Numbered from the stretch's first letter, positions 34,040 to 42,984 are shown. The stretch: 64,000 bases of DNA from Candidatus Latescibacterota bacterium (GCA_022822725.1 JAJEAN010000007.1:812382-876381), one strand, 5' to 3'. Numbers and translations are program-made. The notes: generated by a model from the letters alone, not told the origin.

Positions 34040-35455
34040 GTGACCGGCCCCGCAAGTCCTTCCCGTCCGAACGTCATCCTCTGCATCTGCGACCAGCTGC
34101 GCGCGTTCGAAGTGGGTTGCTACGGAAACGAGGTCGTCCGGACGCCCCACCTGGACCGGCTCGCGGCAGAAGGCGTGCGGTTCGAAACGGCGGTGAGCAA
34201 CAACCCCGTCTGCATGCCCGCCAGGTCCTGTCTCCTGTCGGGGCAGTACAGCCGGACCTGCATGGGCGCGCTGGGCAACTTCTCGGAACGGCATGAGGAT
34301 GGATCCACGTCGATGCCCGAGTATCCGGCATCCGGCCGGCCCCACCTGCCCGCGCCGACGCTGCCCGAGATGTTCAGGTCCCTGGGATACGATACGGCGC
34401 TGATCGGGAAATGGCACATCCATTCCGCACCCGGACCGCTGGGGTTCGACTACAGCCTTTACCCGCGGGTCCACCACCGGCACAGCGGGCAGTCCTTCGT
34501 GGAAAACGACGGCGAGGAGTTCCGGGTGGACGGATTCAGCGTCCGCTTCGAATCGGACCAGGTCGGGGGATACCTGAGGGACCGGGAGAACCGGGAACAT
34601 CCCTTTTTTCTCTACTACAGCATTTCTCCACCCCATATGCCGCTCATGGACGCGCCGGAATCGTACCTGGATATGTACGACCCCGCCGATATCCCCCTTC
34701 GCCCCAATGTCTACAGGGACGGCCGGCTGCCCTATGACGAACACTGGTTCAAAGTGTACCTGTGGGACTTTCTCTTCTACGAAAAAGACCTGCCGTTCAC
34801 GCGCATGCTGCCCCCCGGATTCGATCTGCGGCACCTGATCGCCCTGTATTACGGCATGACGACGTGGGTGGACGACATGGTCGGACGCCTCATGCACTTC
34901 CTCAAGGCGTACAACCTCGCGGAAAACACCATCGTCGTATTCCTCTCCGATCACGGAGACAACCTCGGCAGCCACCACCTGTTCAACAAGGGCCGCCTGA
35001 TCGAAGAATCCATCCGCATCCCGATGATCTTTCACGCGCCAGTCAGGCCGAAACCCCGGGTCGATACGGCCACGACCACCCAGCTGATCGACGTCATGCC
35101 CACTCTGCTCTCCCTCTGCGGCGGTTCCGTACCCGCCCACGTTCAGGGGCGCGACCTCGCTTTGACGCTTACCGATGGAACCGGGCCGACGGGAGATGAA
35201 GGCATATTCGTGGAGACCTCCGGGGGACAGGTCGGACTGCGCACGTCGACCCACACCTATGGAATCCGCGTCGATCCGAAAAACGGCAGTGTACTGGATG
35301 ACCGCGCGTGCCTCTTCGACCTGCGGACCGACCCCTACCAGTTATCCAACCTGAAAGACGGCCGCCGCGACACGGGGCTGGCGGCCGGTCTCCGGGACCG
35401 GGTGCTCGACTGGCACCACGAAACGCCGTGGATGCACAGCGGCACATACCGGTGA
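34040..35455 (+). CDS. Type I sulfatase without signal peptide
   Basis: A 471-residue alkaline-phosphatase-fold sulfatase. GTG 34040 with GGAG at 34030-34033 gives an N-terminus that goes straight into the core strand (RPNVILCICDQLR). The formylglycine motif C-x-P-x-R is C58-M-P-A-R, so it needs a maturase encoded elsewhere. Other metal-site segments are IGKWHIH and FLSDHGDNLGSHH. No signal peptide is visible, so hydrolysis of a sulfate ester probably occurs in the cytoplasm. Phosphonate or choline-sulfate type activity cannot be excluded. Confidence 0.86.
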   Translation: MTGPASPSRPNVILCICDQLRAFEVGCYGNEVVRTPHLDRLAAEGVRFETAVSNNPVCMPARSCLLSGQYSRTCMGALGNFSERHEDGSTSMPEYPASGRPHLPAPTLPEMFRSLGYDTALIGKWHIHSAPGPLGFDYSLYPRVHHRHSGQSFVENDGEEFRVDGFSVRFESDQVGGYLRDRENREHPFFLYYSISPPHMPLMDAPESYLDMYDPADIPLRPNVYRDGRLPYDEHWFKVYLWDFLFYEKDLPFTRMLPPGFDLRHLIALYYGMTTWVDDMVGRLMHFLKAYNLAENTIVVFLSDHGDNLGSHHLFNKGRLIEESIRIPMIFHAPVRPKPRVDTATTTQLIDVMPTLLSLCGGSVPAHVQGRDLALTLTDGTGPTGDEGIFVETSGGQVGLRTSTHTYGIRVDPKNGSVLDDRACLFDLRTDPYQLSNLKDGRRDTGLAAGLRDRVLDWHHETPWMHSGTYR

Positions 35456-35477
35456 TGAATAACAGCAGGAACCCCCT

Positions 35478-36776
35478 ATGAGCGAGGCGAGCAGGGAAGG
35501 AAACAACCGTCTGATCGGGGTGTTGTTCGGCCTCATGTTCGTGGCCGTCGCCGACAACCAGATGATCTCCCCGCTTCTGCCCGACCTGATGGCTGCCTTC
35601 GGCATGGGCGCGGGCCGGGCCGGGCTGCTGGTCTCGGTCTACGCCATCGCCGCGGCCGTGGTCTCCTTCACGATCGGACCGCTGTCGGACAGGACCGGGC
35701 GCCGTAAAATGCTCATCGCGGCGCTGATCGTATTCACCGCTGCGACCCTGTTGTGCGGCCTGGCGTGGGACTATGCTTCGCTGGTGGCCTTCCGGGCCGT
35801 CACGGGGGCGGCCGCGGGGGTTCTTTCCCTCAATATCACCGCCTGCATAGGGGATCACTTTCCCTACAAACGGCGCGGCGCCGCCATGGGACTGGTCATG
35901 TCCGGTTACTTCGCGGCCATGATCCTGGGCGTGCCGGCCGGTGCCTTTGTCGCGGAGGCCTGGTCCTGGCGGTGGGCCTTCGGCGCTTTTGCCGGGGCGG
36001 GTTTGCTGCTGTGGGTACCTGCGCTGGCCATCCTGCCTCATCGCATTCCGCCGGCAGGCACGGCAGGCACGGACAGCACGGCCGGGACAGGTAGCACGGC
36101 CGCCACGGGCAGCTCGGGCGGATCGGCCCCCGCGGATAGGACGGCAAGCACGGCCCCCGCGGTCCAGGGCGTATCCATCACTGATCTGGCGAGAGTTTAC
36201 GGCCGATTCCTCGTGCGCACCGGCCCCCTGGCGGTGGTCGCGGCGTCGTTTCTCGTATCGGCTTCCACGGTCGGTTTCATCACCTTCGTGGGGACGTGGC
36301 TGCGGGACGCTTACGGACTCTCGACCGACTGGATCGGCCTGGTATTCCTCTTCAGCGGACTGGGCGCGCTACTGGGCAGCCCACTGGCCGGATACCTCTC
36401 GGACTATACGGGAAAACGGGGCGTCGTGGTGGTGAGCGGGTTGGTGATGGCCGTCCTGCTGGCGGCTATACCCTGGATAACCGGCCTGTTGCCGGTAGTC
36501 TTCGCCGGATTCATCCTCACCGGTATCGCCGGGGCCTTTCGACACGCGCCGCTGCAGGCGCTCGTCACAGCCATGGCATCCGACGAGGAACGCGGCACTC
36601 TCATCGCGCTCAAGAACACCGTGGCGGAATTCGGCATCGCCGGGGGCACGGCGCTTTGCGGTGTGCTCTACGTCGCCTTCGGCTATCCTTCCGTAGGAGC
36701 GGCCTGCGGCGCCATGGCCGCCGCCGCATCCATCATCATTCTGATCTGGGTACGCGAACCGGGCGAACCGGGCTGA
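35478..36776 (+). CDS. MFS transporter with Thr/Ala/Gly-rich central loop
   Basis: A 432-residue twelve-helix MFS protein with AVADNQMISPLLPDLM at helix 1 and the loop 2-3 motif GPLSDRTGRRKMLI. The cytoplasmic loop between helices 6 and 7 is a low-complexity run of Gly-Thr-Ala-Ser steps (36050-36170) encoded by a degenerate tandem repeat. It closes the AKR/TauE/sulfatase operon and is probably its uptake or export permease. The DHA1-like pattern would suit drug or sugar efflux too. Confidence 0.86.
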   Translation: MSEASREGNNRLIGVLFGLMFVAVADNQMISPLLPDLMAAFGMGAGRAGLLVSVYAIAAAVVSFTIGPLSDRTGRRKMLIAALIVFTAATLLCGLAWDYASLVAFRAVTGAAAGVLSLNITACIGDHFPYKRRGAAMGLVMSGYFAAMILGVPAGAFVAEAWSWRWAFGAFAGAGLLLWVPALAILPHRIPPAGTAGTDSTAGTGSTAATGSSGGSAPADRTASTAPAVQGVSITDLARVYGRFLVRTGPLAVVAASFLVSASTVGFITFVGTWLRDAYGLSTDWIGLVFLFSGLGALLGSPLAGYLSDYTGKRGVVVVSGLVMAVLLAAIPWITGLLPVVFAGFILTGIAGAFRHAPLQALVTAMASDEERGTLIALKNTVAEFGIAGGTALCGVLYVAFGYPSVGAACGAMAAAASIIILIWVREPGEPG

Positions 36777-36812
36777 CCAAGCCGGCCGGCCGGGCTGCAA
36801 TGTCCGGACGGA

Positions 36813-37544
36813 TCAGGATTCGTCGTAGGCGGTAAGGCGTCTCATCCAGATGTTGCGGAACCGGACGGGATTGCCGTGATCCTGCAGTTGCAGGGGGCCC
36901 GTGACGGCGTGGGGCGTATCGTAGTTCGCCAGGTTCCGGTGCCCGGTGGGACCGACGGCCCGCTGGCGGTGGTGCACCACGATCCCGTTGTGGATGACCG
37001 TCAGGTGCGCGCCCTTGACCAGTCTGCCGCTGTCCCAGGAAGGCGCTTCAAAAATAACATCGTAGCTTTGCCATTCACCCGGTCCCCGGCTGGCATTGAC
37101 CAGGGGCGGGTACTGGCCGTAGATGGCCGAGGCGGATCCGTCGGCATAGGTCCGGTTGTCGAAGCTGTCCAGCACCTGGATTTCATAGAGCCCCAGCAGG
37201 AAAACGCCGCTGTTGCCCCGGCCCTGGCTGTCTCCGACGACCTCTTCGGGCGTAGCCCATTCTAGATGGAGCTGGCAGTCGCCGAAATGCGCGCGGGTCG
37301 AGATATCTCCCGTACCGTTGACCTCCATGTACCCGTTTTCCACCTTCCACGCGGCGTCGCCTCCATCCCGCCCGATCCACTGGGCGAGGTCCGATCCATC
37401 GAAAAGCACGACCGCGTCTGAAGGAGGGCTGGCGCTGGCGCCGCCCGGCGTTACGACGCGGGGCTGGGGCCGGTCGCCGTCGTGGACGCGCCATTTGCTG
37501 CCGGTTATTACAGGGGTATCGCTGTATCCTACGGAATCTGCCAT
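36813..37544 (-). CDS. DUF1080 (3-keto-disaccharide hydrolase-like) protein
   Basis: A 243-residue protein containing one concanavalin-like DUF1080 domain: VVLFDGSDLAQW, WKVENGYMEV, FGDCQLHLEW, GRGNSGVFLLGLYEIQVLDSF and a C-terminal GNPVRFRNIWMRR. Known members hydrolyse 3-keto-glycosides or bind carbohydrate, and many are secreted, but no signal peptide is seen here. It lies 10 bases downstream of an M20 peptidase gene on the same strand. Confidence 0.86.
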   Translation of the reverse strand: MADSVGYSDTPVITGSKWRVHDGDRPQPRVVTPGGASASPPSDAVVLFDGSDLAQWIGRDGGDAAWKVENGYMEVNGTGDISTRAHFGDCQLHLEWATPEEVVGDSQGRGNSGVFLLGLYEIQVLDSFDNRTYADGSASAIYGQYPPLVNASRGPGEWQSYDVIFEAPSWDSGRLVKGAHLTVIHNGIVVHHRQRAVGPTGHRNLANYDTPHAVTGPLQLQDHGNPVRFRNIWMRRLTAYDES

Positions 37545-37554
37545 GGATCGACTC

Positions 37555-38670
37555 CTATAAGCAAACTTCGTGAATCATGCGTGAGTAGATGTCCACCGCT
37601 TCGTAAAGCTGCGGTATTTCAACGTATTCGCCTACCGTATGCGCCTGTTCTATACTGCCGGGGCCCAGGACCACCATCTCCAGCTGTTCCCTGAAATGGG
37701 GGGCGTCTGTCCCGTAGGGCACGGTCTCCGGCCGCCTGCCGCCGGTGACGTTGGAGGCCAGTTGCACGATGGTGTTCGAGGGATCGGCGTAGAAGGGGCG
37801 GGATATGCTGCTTTTAACCTCGAAGCCGTAGCTTTCGGCCCGGGAAACCAGTTCGTCCACCAGTTCCTCGCTGTGATCGTCCGGCATCGTGCGAAAGCAG
37901 ATGTGACAGGTCGACCGTGCCGCGGAGACGTTCTGCTTCGTGTCGTAGTCGGTGATCACCATGTTGAACCCGTTGGAAGGCGGATTGAACTCCGCGTTCC
38001 GGAACCGTTCATCCTTTATGACCCGCTCCGCCAGTTCGGCCATTTCAGCCAGGAACGGGGCGATCTTGAAATTGGCGGATTCTCCCAGTCCCGTGCTGGT
38101 GTGCGCCGCCCTGCCGTGAGCCGTCACCACGACGTGGGCCGCACCCTTGTGGGCGTACACCGGCGTCAGGCCGGTCGGCTCGGCCACCACGCCGTAGGTA
38201 GGGCGAACGGCGCCCATGATGCGGGACTCCGTGGCGACCTGGTGCGCACCGCCGCCGCCCACTTCCTCATCGGCCGTGGCCACCACCAGAATCGGCTTCT
38301 TCAGTCGGTCCGCGTCCACCTGCGCAGCGGCGATCATGGTACATGCCAGGGGGCCCTTCATGTCGCAGCTGCCCCGGCCCAGCAACCGGTCGCCTTCGAC
38401 CACGCCGTGATAGGCGTCCCAGTCCTGCTCCTGTCCGGGTACCGTATCCGTGTGGGACAGGAAGGCCAGGCCGCCTTCGCCTTCGCCTTTGCGTCCGACG
38501 AGGCTGACCTTCAACTCGCCGTTTTCATCCTCGTAGGTCAGCCGTTCCACTTCGAGTCCGCATGCCTTCATCCGGTCTTCGACCAGGTCGGATATGGCGG
38601 CGTTGCTCCACCGGCTGACGGATTTCACATCCACGAATTCCTTCGTCATTTCAACTGGATCAAGGCCCAC
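37555..38670 (-). CDS. M20 family metallopeptidase (ArgE/DapE-like)
   Basis: A 371-residue zinc amidohydrolase. The first metal ligand is in FLSHTDTVPG, the bridging Asp in GRGSCDMKGPLA, the catalytic Glu pair in TADEEVGGGGAH, and later ligands in VAEPTGLTPV and near LGPGSIEQAHTVGEYV. A dimerisation domain lies in the middle. GTG 38670 is preceded by an AAGGGGGT site; ATG 38649 is an alternative. Enzymes of this group deacetylate acetylornithine or cleave succinyl-diaminopimelate and similar N-acyl amino acids. It is followed closely by the DUF1080 gene. Confidence 0.87.
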   Translation of the reverse strand: MGLDPVEMTKEFVDVKSVSRWSNAAISDLVEDRMKACGLEVERLTYEDENGELKVSLVGRKGEGEGGLAFLSHTDTVPGQEQDWDAYHGVVEGDRLLGRGSCDMKGPLACTMIAAAQVDADRLKKPILVVATADEEVGGGGAHQVATESRIMGAVRPTYGVVAEPTGLTPVYAHKGAAHVVVTAHGRAAHTSTGLGESANFKIAPFLAEMAELAERVIKDERFRNAEFNPPSNGFNMVITDYDTKQNVSAARSTCHICFRTMPDDHSEELVDELVSRAESYGFEVKSSISRPFYADPSNTIVQLASNVTGGRRPETVPYGTDAPHFREQLEMVVLGPGSIEQAHTVGEYVEIPQLYEAVDIYSRMIHEVCL

Positions 38671-38704
38671 TCAATACCCCCTTAAAGATCGTAGTTACCG
38701 CAAC

Positions 38705-38752
38705 GCTGCGAGTGCGGCTCAGTCCGCCGCTGCGGGTGCGGCTCAGTCCGTC
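38705..38752. repeat. 24-base tandem duplication over the AKR stop codon
   Basis: Two copies of a 24-base unit (GCTGCGAGTGCGGCTCAGTC plus four bases) differ at two positions. The second copy contains the stop codon (38743-38745) and final codons of the aldo/keto reductase gene. Confidence 0.85.
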
Positions 38753-39732
38753 AGCCAGCGCGACATTTGTTCACGAAGTTCCGTGTCCGCCCTCAGTTCG
38801 AGGGCGTCGAAAGCGTTGTCCAGGTGGCCGGTGTGCCGGGCGCCGACGATGACGGACGTGATATCGGGATGGCCCATGGCCCAGGCCATGGCCAGGCGCA
38901 CCATGGGAAGGCCCCGGGTGTCCGCCAGCGTTCGCAGCCGTTCCACGTTGCGGAAGTTACGGTCGCTGAAATAGATGTCGGCGTGTCCGGGAATCACGTC
39001 GAATCTCGAGCCTTTTGGAAAGGCGCCTCGGTCCGGCGTGTATTTTCCCGCCAGGAAACCCGCAGCGAGCGGGCTGTAGGACGTGACGCCCACCTCTTCC
39101 CGCCGGCACAGGGGAAAAAGTTCGTCCTGCGCGCCGGGATCGGCCAGGTTGTAGGGCGGCTGGACCACCTCGAAACGGGCGTAGCCCTCCCTGGCGCTGG
39201 CGTCCAGGGCTTCCTGAAGCTGCGCGGCGTTGAAATTGCTGCAACCCACGGTTCTGATTTTACCGGCCGCCGCCGCCTCGTCCAGCACGGCCAGGCTTTC
39301 ATCGATAGGAACCGTTTCGTCGGGAGAATGCAGTTCGTAGATGTCCACGCAGTCTACCTGAAGCCGTTCGAGACTGACCTGGAGCGCCCGGGCGATATTC
39401 TCCGGGCTGTTGCCACTGCTTACCTTGGAGCAGATCACCACGTCGTCCCTGCAGCCCCGCGCCTTCATCCACTTGCCGATGATGATCTCGGAAGAACCCA
39501 TGATATCCGAGGTCTCACGTACATCATCGACCTTCAAAACGTCCCGCCGGTACGTCCGCGCGTTGCCGCCTCCGTACCCCTCCGCCGTATCGAGCCAGTT
39601 CAGCCCCTTTTCGACAGCATAATCCAGGATCGAGGCCGAAGCGTCCTCGTCAATCTCGCGACCGAACGTAACGCAGCCAAGGCCAATGAAGCTGAGCGAC
39701 GTGCCGGTGCGGCCGAGTTTTCTATGTTCCAT
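38743..39732 (-). CDS. Aldo/keto reductase
   Basis: A 329-residue AKR. ATG 39732 (MEHRKLGRTG) has AGGGAG upstream and gives the standard family opening. The active-site D and Y lie in WLDTAEGYGGGNA, K in VVICSKVSSG and H in VDIYELHSPDE. NADP-binding residues follow in the C-terminal third (SVIVGARHTGHLDNAF). It belongs to the AKR group near YajO/IolS-like enzymes that reduce aldehydes or ketones. It sits upstream of the M20 peptidase gene on the same strand. Confidence 0.88.
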   Translation of the reverse strand: MEHRKLGRTGTSLSFIGLGCVTFGREIDEDASASILDYAVEKGLNWLDTAEGYGGGNARTYRRDVLKVDDVRETSDIMGSSEIIIGKWMKARGCRDDVVICSKVSSGNSPENIARALQVSLERLQVDCVDIYELHSPDETVPIDESLAVLDEAAAAGKIRTVGCSNFNAAQLQEALDASAREGYARFEVVQPPYNLADPGAQDELFPLCRREEVGVTSYSPLAAGFLAGKYTPDRGAFPKGSRFDVIPGHADIYFSDRNFRNVERLRTLADTRGLPMVRLAMAWAMGHPDITSVIVGARHTGHLDNAFDALELRADTELREQMSRWLTD

Positions 39733-39952
39733 GCACACTCCCTGGTGGTCTCCTGCGGAGGTGGTCTCCCGCGGATGCCGCGGAAGTCTGACGATTACTG
39801 CGAATGCCCGACGCAAGTCACCCAGCGCGGATGATCAAGGTGTGGTGTGAATGTATACCGGGGATGATCACGCAGGCAAGGGATGTTTGGCGGGAAAAGC
39901 GAGGAGAACGGGGAGGGCGGGGAAGGCGGGGAGGCCCCGGCGAATCTCCCGT

Positions 39953-41275
39953 TCAGATTCCATCGTCCCCTGACCGGACCGGGATTCGCTGGTCGATCAG
40001 CCGCATGCGTTCATCCAGCAGCCGCTTGAGTTGGTTCAACTTGATCCGGTGGGCCGCGAGTTCCCTTTCGTGTTCCTGGATCATCTGTTGAATGAGATGG
40101 CGATCTTCACCAGACCGGGGATCGTCCGGGCCGTCTTCGGTGAGCAAGGGAGAAGCGGGAGCGGCGAGTGGTTTCGGCTGAGACGCGAGCACCGTGTGCA
40201 CGGTATGTTCCACATCCCCCCGAAGGTACTTGATTTCGATCCGGGTGCCCACGGGTAGCGCGGTCACGAATTCGGCCAGGACGATGGGATGGTTCATAGT
40301 GACGCCGTTGACGGCCTGAAGCACGTCGCCCTTGCGCAGCCCGACCCGCATGGCGGGACTGTCGGGATATACATCTGAAACGACCATGCCTTCGACGGCG
40401 CCCAGCATGATATTCCGGTCGCCGCCGATGGAGACGCTTTCCCAGATTTTTTCCACGTGAACGCCCAGCCAGCTCCGGCGGACTTCGCCGTATTCGATGA
40501 GCTGCCGGGCGAAGGTCTTCACGCGGTTGACGGGGATAACCGTAATCAGGCCGTTGCCTTCTCCTGCGGCGGAATTGCCCGTGGCGGAAGTCTGGACCCG
40601 ATGGGGATCGGCCACGAGACCGAGCAGGCGGCCGTTCGTGGAGAAAACCGCGCCGCCTGAGTAGGCGGAACCGGCCACGGTGCTGATCTGGATCATGACG
40701 TCCTCTTCCCGCAACCCGTTTACGATCCCCGTCGTCATCGAGGACGGAAAGCCGTGAACGTTGTTCAGCACCAGTACCCAGGACCCCGGACGGACGTCAT
40801 CGGAATCACCCAGGCGCGCGGTCTGGGTCTCCAGGCTGTCGACACGGATCACGGCGATGTCTGAAAGCCGGTCCACTCCGACGAGACGGCCCCGGCGGTA
40901 ACTGCCGTTTCGAAAGTTCACCAGGATGTCGTGGGCATGGTCCACGACGCCGGCCGTCGTAATGATGAAACCGTTCCGGTGAAGGACCACGCCGGTCCCG
41001 ATGGACCGCTCCCAGTCCGTGAAGGTCTGTCCGTTCACCGTATTGATGAACTTGCGCTGTACGATCACGCTGGCGACCGTCGGTTCCACGCGTTCTACGA
41101 GACTGACGATCTCCCGCTCGAGGCTATGGAGATACGGAGTGGTCTGCGCATGGACCCGGCCAGCGTCGCCCGTGAGCCCGATGCAGGCCAGTAGCGCGGC
41201 CCGGATCAGGATACGGAGACGGCCGGTCCAGAGGCGGCCGGTCCAAAGGCGGTAGTTGTAATGAGAACCGAGCAT
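39953..41275 (-). CDS. HtrA/DegP-like protein with degenerate catalytic triad
   Basis: A 440-residue exported protein: signal segment (about 20-43), trypsin-like domain (about 50-265), one PDZ domain (about 270-365) and a C-terminal coiled-coil-like helix (about 385-430). Against DegP the catalytic Asp (D139 in LSDIAVI) and Ser (S206 in AYSGGAV) are present. The catalytic His position in TNNHVVD reads TTAGVVD, with G109 (codon GGC, 40949-40951). His to Gly needs two base changes, so sequencing error is unlikely. It may be a chaperone or sensor, or use a shifted His (H113, H115). It is third in the sigma/anti-sigma operon, six bases after the anti-sigma gene. Confidence 0.85.
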   Translation of the reverse strand: MLGSHYNYRLWTGRLWTGRLRILIRAALLACIGLTGDAGRVHAQTTPYLHSLEREIVSLVERVEPTVASVIVQRKFINTVNGQTFTDWERSIGTGVVLHRNGFIITTAGVVDHAHDILVNFRNGSYRRGRLVGVDRLSDIAVIRVDSLETQTARLGDSDDVRPGSWVLVLNNVHGFPSSMTTGIVNGLREEDVMIQISTVAGSAYSGGAVFSTNGRLLGLVADPHRVQTSATGNSAAGEGNGLITVIPVNRVKTFARQLIEYGEVRRSWLGVHVEKIWESVSIGGDRNIMLGAVEGMVVSDVYPDSPAMRVGLRKGDVLQAVNGVTMNHPIVLAEFVTALPVGTRIEIKYLRGDVEHTVHTVLASQPKPLAAPASPLLTEDGPDDPRSGEDRHLIQQMIQEHERELAAHRIKLNQLKRLLDERMRLIDQRIPVRSGDDGI

Positions 41276-41281
41276 GGTCGA

Positions 41282-42187
41282 TCAGAACGATATACGGACG
41301 CGCCTGAGGGGCGCTGCCGGCCCCGGCGACTCCGACGCGTCGGGCGCGCCAGGTGCGCCGATTGTGCCGACCGCACGCTGCGAATCAAGAAGTTCAGCGG
41401 TGCCAACGGTTTGAAGCAGGCCTTCCGTTGCCGGTCGATCCGGATCACCGTTGGTTACCAGGTCCCGGCCGAAGGCCTCGTCGAACAGGGATGGATCGAG
41501 GCGCATGCCCGTTCCCGCCGAAACGAACCGGATCCCATGGGTCATCGGCTCCATGGTCCTGACGGTGAGGATGCCCGGTCTGTCGACGGTCATGCGGTTT
41601 GCGGAATATGGGAGACTGGTTGCAGCGGGAGTGGGGGGATTTGATGCCTGTTCCGTGTTCGTTTCCGGGCTTGTCGCCATGGGCGGCGCGAGATCCCGTT
41701 CAAGGGGAAAGGGAGAAATGGGATCGGGCGGCGCAAGTTCGGGTTCGATGGGTGCCGGCAGGGCGAAGGCCGTCGCAGGACCATCAGACGAACCGGACCT
41801 TTCCGCCGGGCCGGTCATTTCGGCGATACCGCCGATCACGGCTATGGTCAGGACCAGACTGGTCGTGAATACCAGTTGAACGGGGCGCTGCCGGCTGAGT
41901 TCGCCCAGTCCGGAAAAAGCGGCCGATACGCGTCTCCACCAGTAGGAGGCGTACAAATCGCGGGCGACTTCCCGGCTCAGCAGGTTTCCGAGCTGTTGAT
42001 CGAACACCGGCCGGGGGGACACGGCAGGAAGACTCTTGACGGCCCGAATGGCGCTTTCCATGTCTTTCATCCGAAGCCGGCACCTGGGACATCCGTTCAG
42101 GTGAAATCGAAACTCGTCTTCGGCGGCCTTCGTCAACTTACCGTCCAGGTAGTCCGACAGCTGCCGCTCGTATCCACTGCAGTTCAA
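41282..42187 (-). CDS. Zinc-finger anti-sigma factor, membrane anchored
   Basis: A 301-residue protein from a TTG start at 42187. The start is supported by AGGAGG (42197-42202) and places the zf-HC2 motif at the N-terminus: C3, H29, C33, C36 (HLNGCPRC). A single membrane helix spans about residues 103-123, and the outer part is Pro/Ala rich without a known fold. It should bind and hold the ECF sigma factor at the membrane. Its ribosome site lies in the last codons of the sigma gene, suggesting translational coupling. An HtrA-like gene follows six bases later. Confidence 0.85.
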   Translation of the reverse strand: MNCSGYERQLSDYLDGKLTKAAEDEFRFHLNGCPRCRLRMKDMESAIRAVKSLPAVSPRPVFDQQLGNLLSREVARDLYASYWWRRVSAAFSGLGELSRQRPVQLVFTTSLVLTIAVIGGIAEMTGPAERSGSSDGPATAFALPAPIEPELAPPDPISPFPLERDLAPPMATSPETNTEQASNPPTPAATSLPYSANRMTVDRPGILTVRTMEPMTHGIRFVSAGTGMRLDPSLFDEAFGRDLVTNGDPDRPATEGLLQTVGTAELLDSQRAVGTIGAPGAPDASESPGPAAPLRRVRISF

Positions 42188-42201
42188 AGCGTCCTTCCTC
42201 C

Positions 42202-42849
42202 TCAAAGTATCTCTACCTGCCACTGTCTCAACATTTCCTGCAGTCTCAGCCGTCCCCGGTTGACCCTTGACTTGACCGTTCCCGTCGGGCAACGGAGGAT
42301 CTCGCCGATCTGCTCGTAAGAAAGCTCCTCGACGTCACGCAACACGATCACCGACTTGTACTTCTCCGGCAGCTGATCGATCGCGTGCTGTATCGCCCGG
42401 CCCAGTTCGTTCTGCTCAAGGTGATCGCCGGGTCCCGCGTTCATGTCCGGCAGATCGATGCCTTCCCTCGTGCTGTTCTCGTGGGGTGAAGCGTTCAGGG
42501 AGAAGAACTGGCGGCGTTTCCGCTTGCGCAACTCGCTACGGGCGAGATTGAGTGCGATGGTATAGATCCAGGTGGAAAGATTGGAGATCGCCTTGTAGTT
42601 GTGGCGGTTTCGGTAGACCCTCAGAAACGTCTCCTGCACAAGGTCTTCCGCGCATTCCGTATTGTGGACCATGCGGTAGACGCAGTTGTACAGCCGGGTA
42701 CGGTATCTTCCGACGATCACCTCGAACGCACGTATGTCGTCCCGCTGGACTCGGACGAACAGCACTTCGTCCGACAGCGCCAGTTCGTCCTGTACACCGG
42801 ACTCGAAATCGGTGACCTGAACCGTGTTTATGGAGGTATTTTCAGCCAT
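42202..42849 (-). CDS. ECF (RpoE-like) RNA polymerase sigma factor
   Basis: A 215-residue sigma70-family factor with region 2 (AFEVIVGRYRTRLYNCVYRM, AEDLVQETFLRVYRN, STWIYTIALNLARSELRKRKR) and region 4 (QLPEKYKSVIVLRDVEELSY, GEILRCPTGTVKSRVNRGR). ATG 42849 is preferred over 42864 because GGTGG lies seven bases upstream and a promoter candidate would start transcription near 42864. It is the first gene of an operon with an anti-sigma factor and an HtrA-like protein, an envelope-stress arrangement known from sigE-rseA-htrA loci. Confidence 0.92.
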   Translation of the reverse strand: MAENTSINTVQVTDFESGVQDELALSDEVLFVRVQRDDIRAFEVIVGRYRTRLYNCVYRMVHNTECAEDLVQETFLRVYRNRHNYKAISNLSTWIYTIALNLARSELRKRKRRQFFSLNASPHENSTREGIDLPDMNAGPGDHLEQNELGRAIQHAIDQLPEKYKSVIVLRDVEELSYEQIGEILRCPTGTVKSRVNRGRLRLQEMLRQWQVEIL

Positions 42850-42870
42850 ATTATTTCCACCCATACCGCG

Positions 42871-42901
42871 TTATACGCCGCGCGGAGGGATTCGGTTTCA
42901 A
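42871..42901 (-). promoter_or_regulatory. Putative ECF-type autoregulatory promoter
   Basis: On the minus strand TTGAAACC (42894-42901) is followed by CGTATAA (42871-42877). The AAC and CGT words are about 17 bases apart, as in many ECF sigma promoters, and the predicted start (about 42864) gives a short leader before ATG 42849. Autoregulation by the encoded sigma factor is an inference. Confidence 0.4.
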
Positions 42902-42984
42902 AAAAGGCCCTTCGACGTCCTGATACCAGCCGGGTCGGGCTTAACTGAATATAGAAATCCGCCGCGTCCGTGTCAACCTGACCG

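Noticed and set aside
33824-35254. 476-codon minus-strand open frame
   Set aside because: Antisense to the sulfatase, which has an intact C-x-P-x-R motif.
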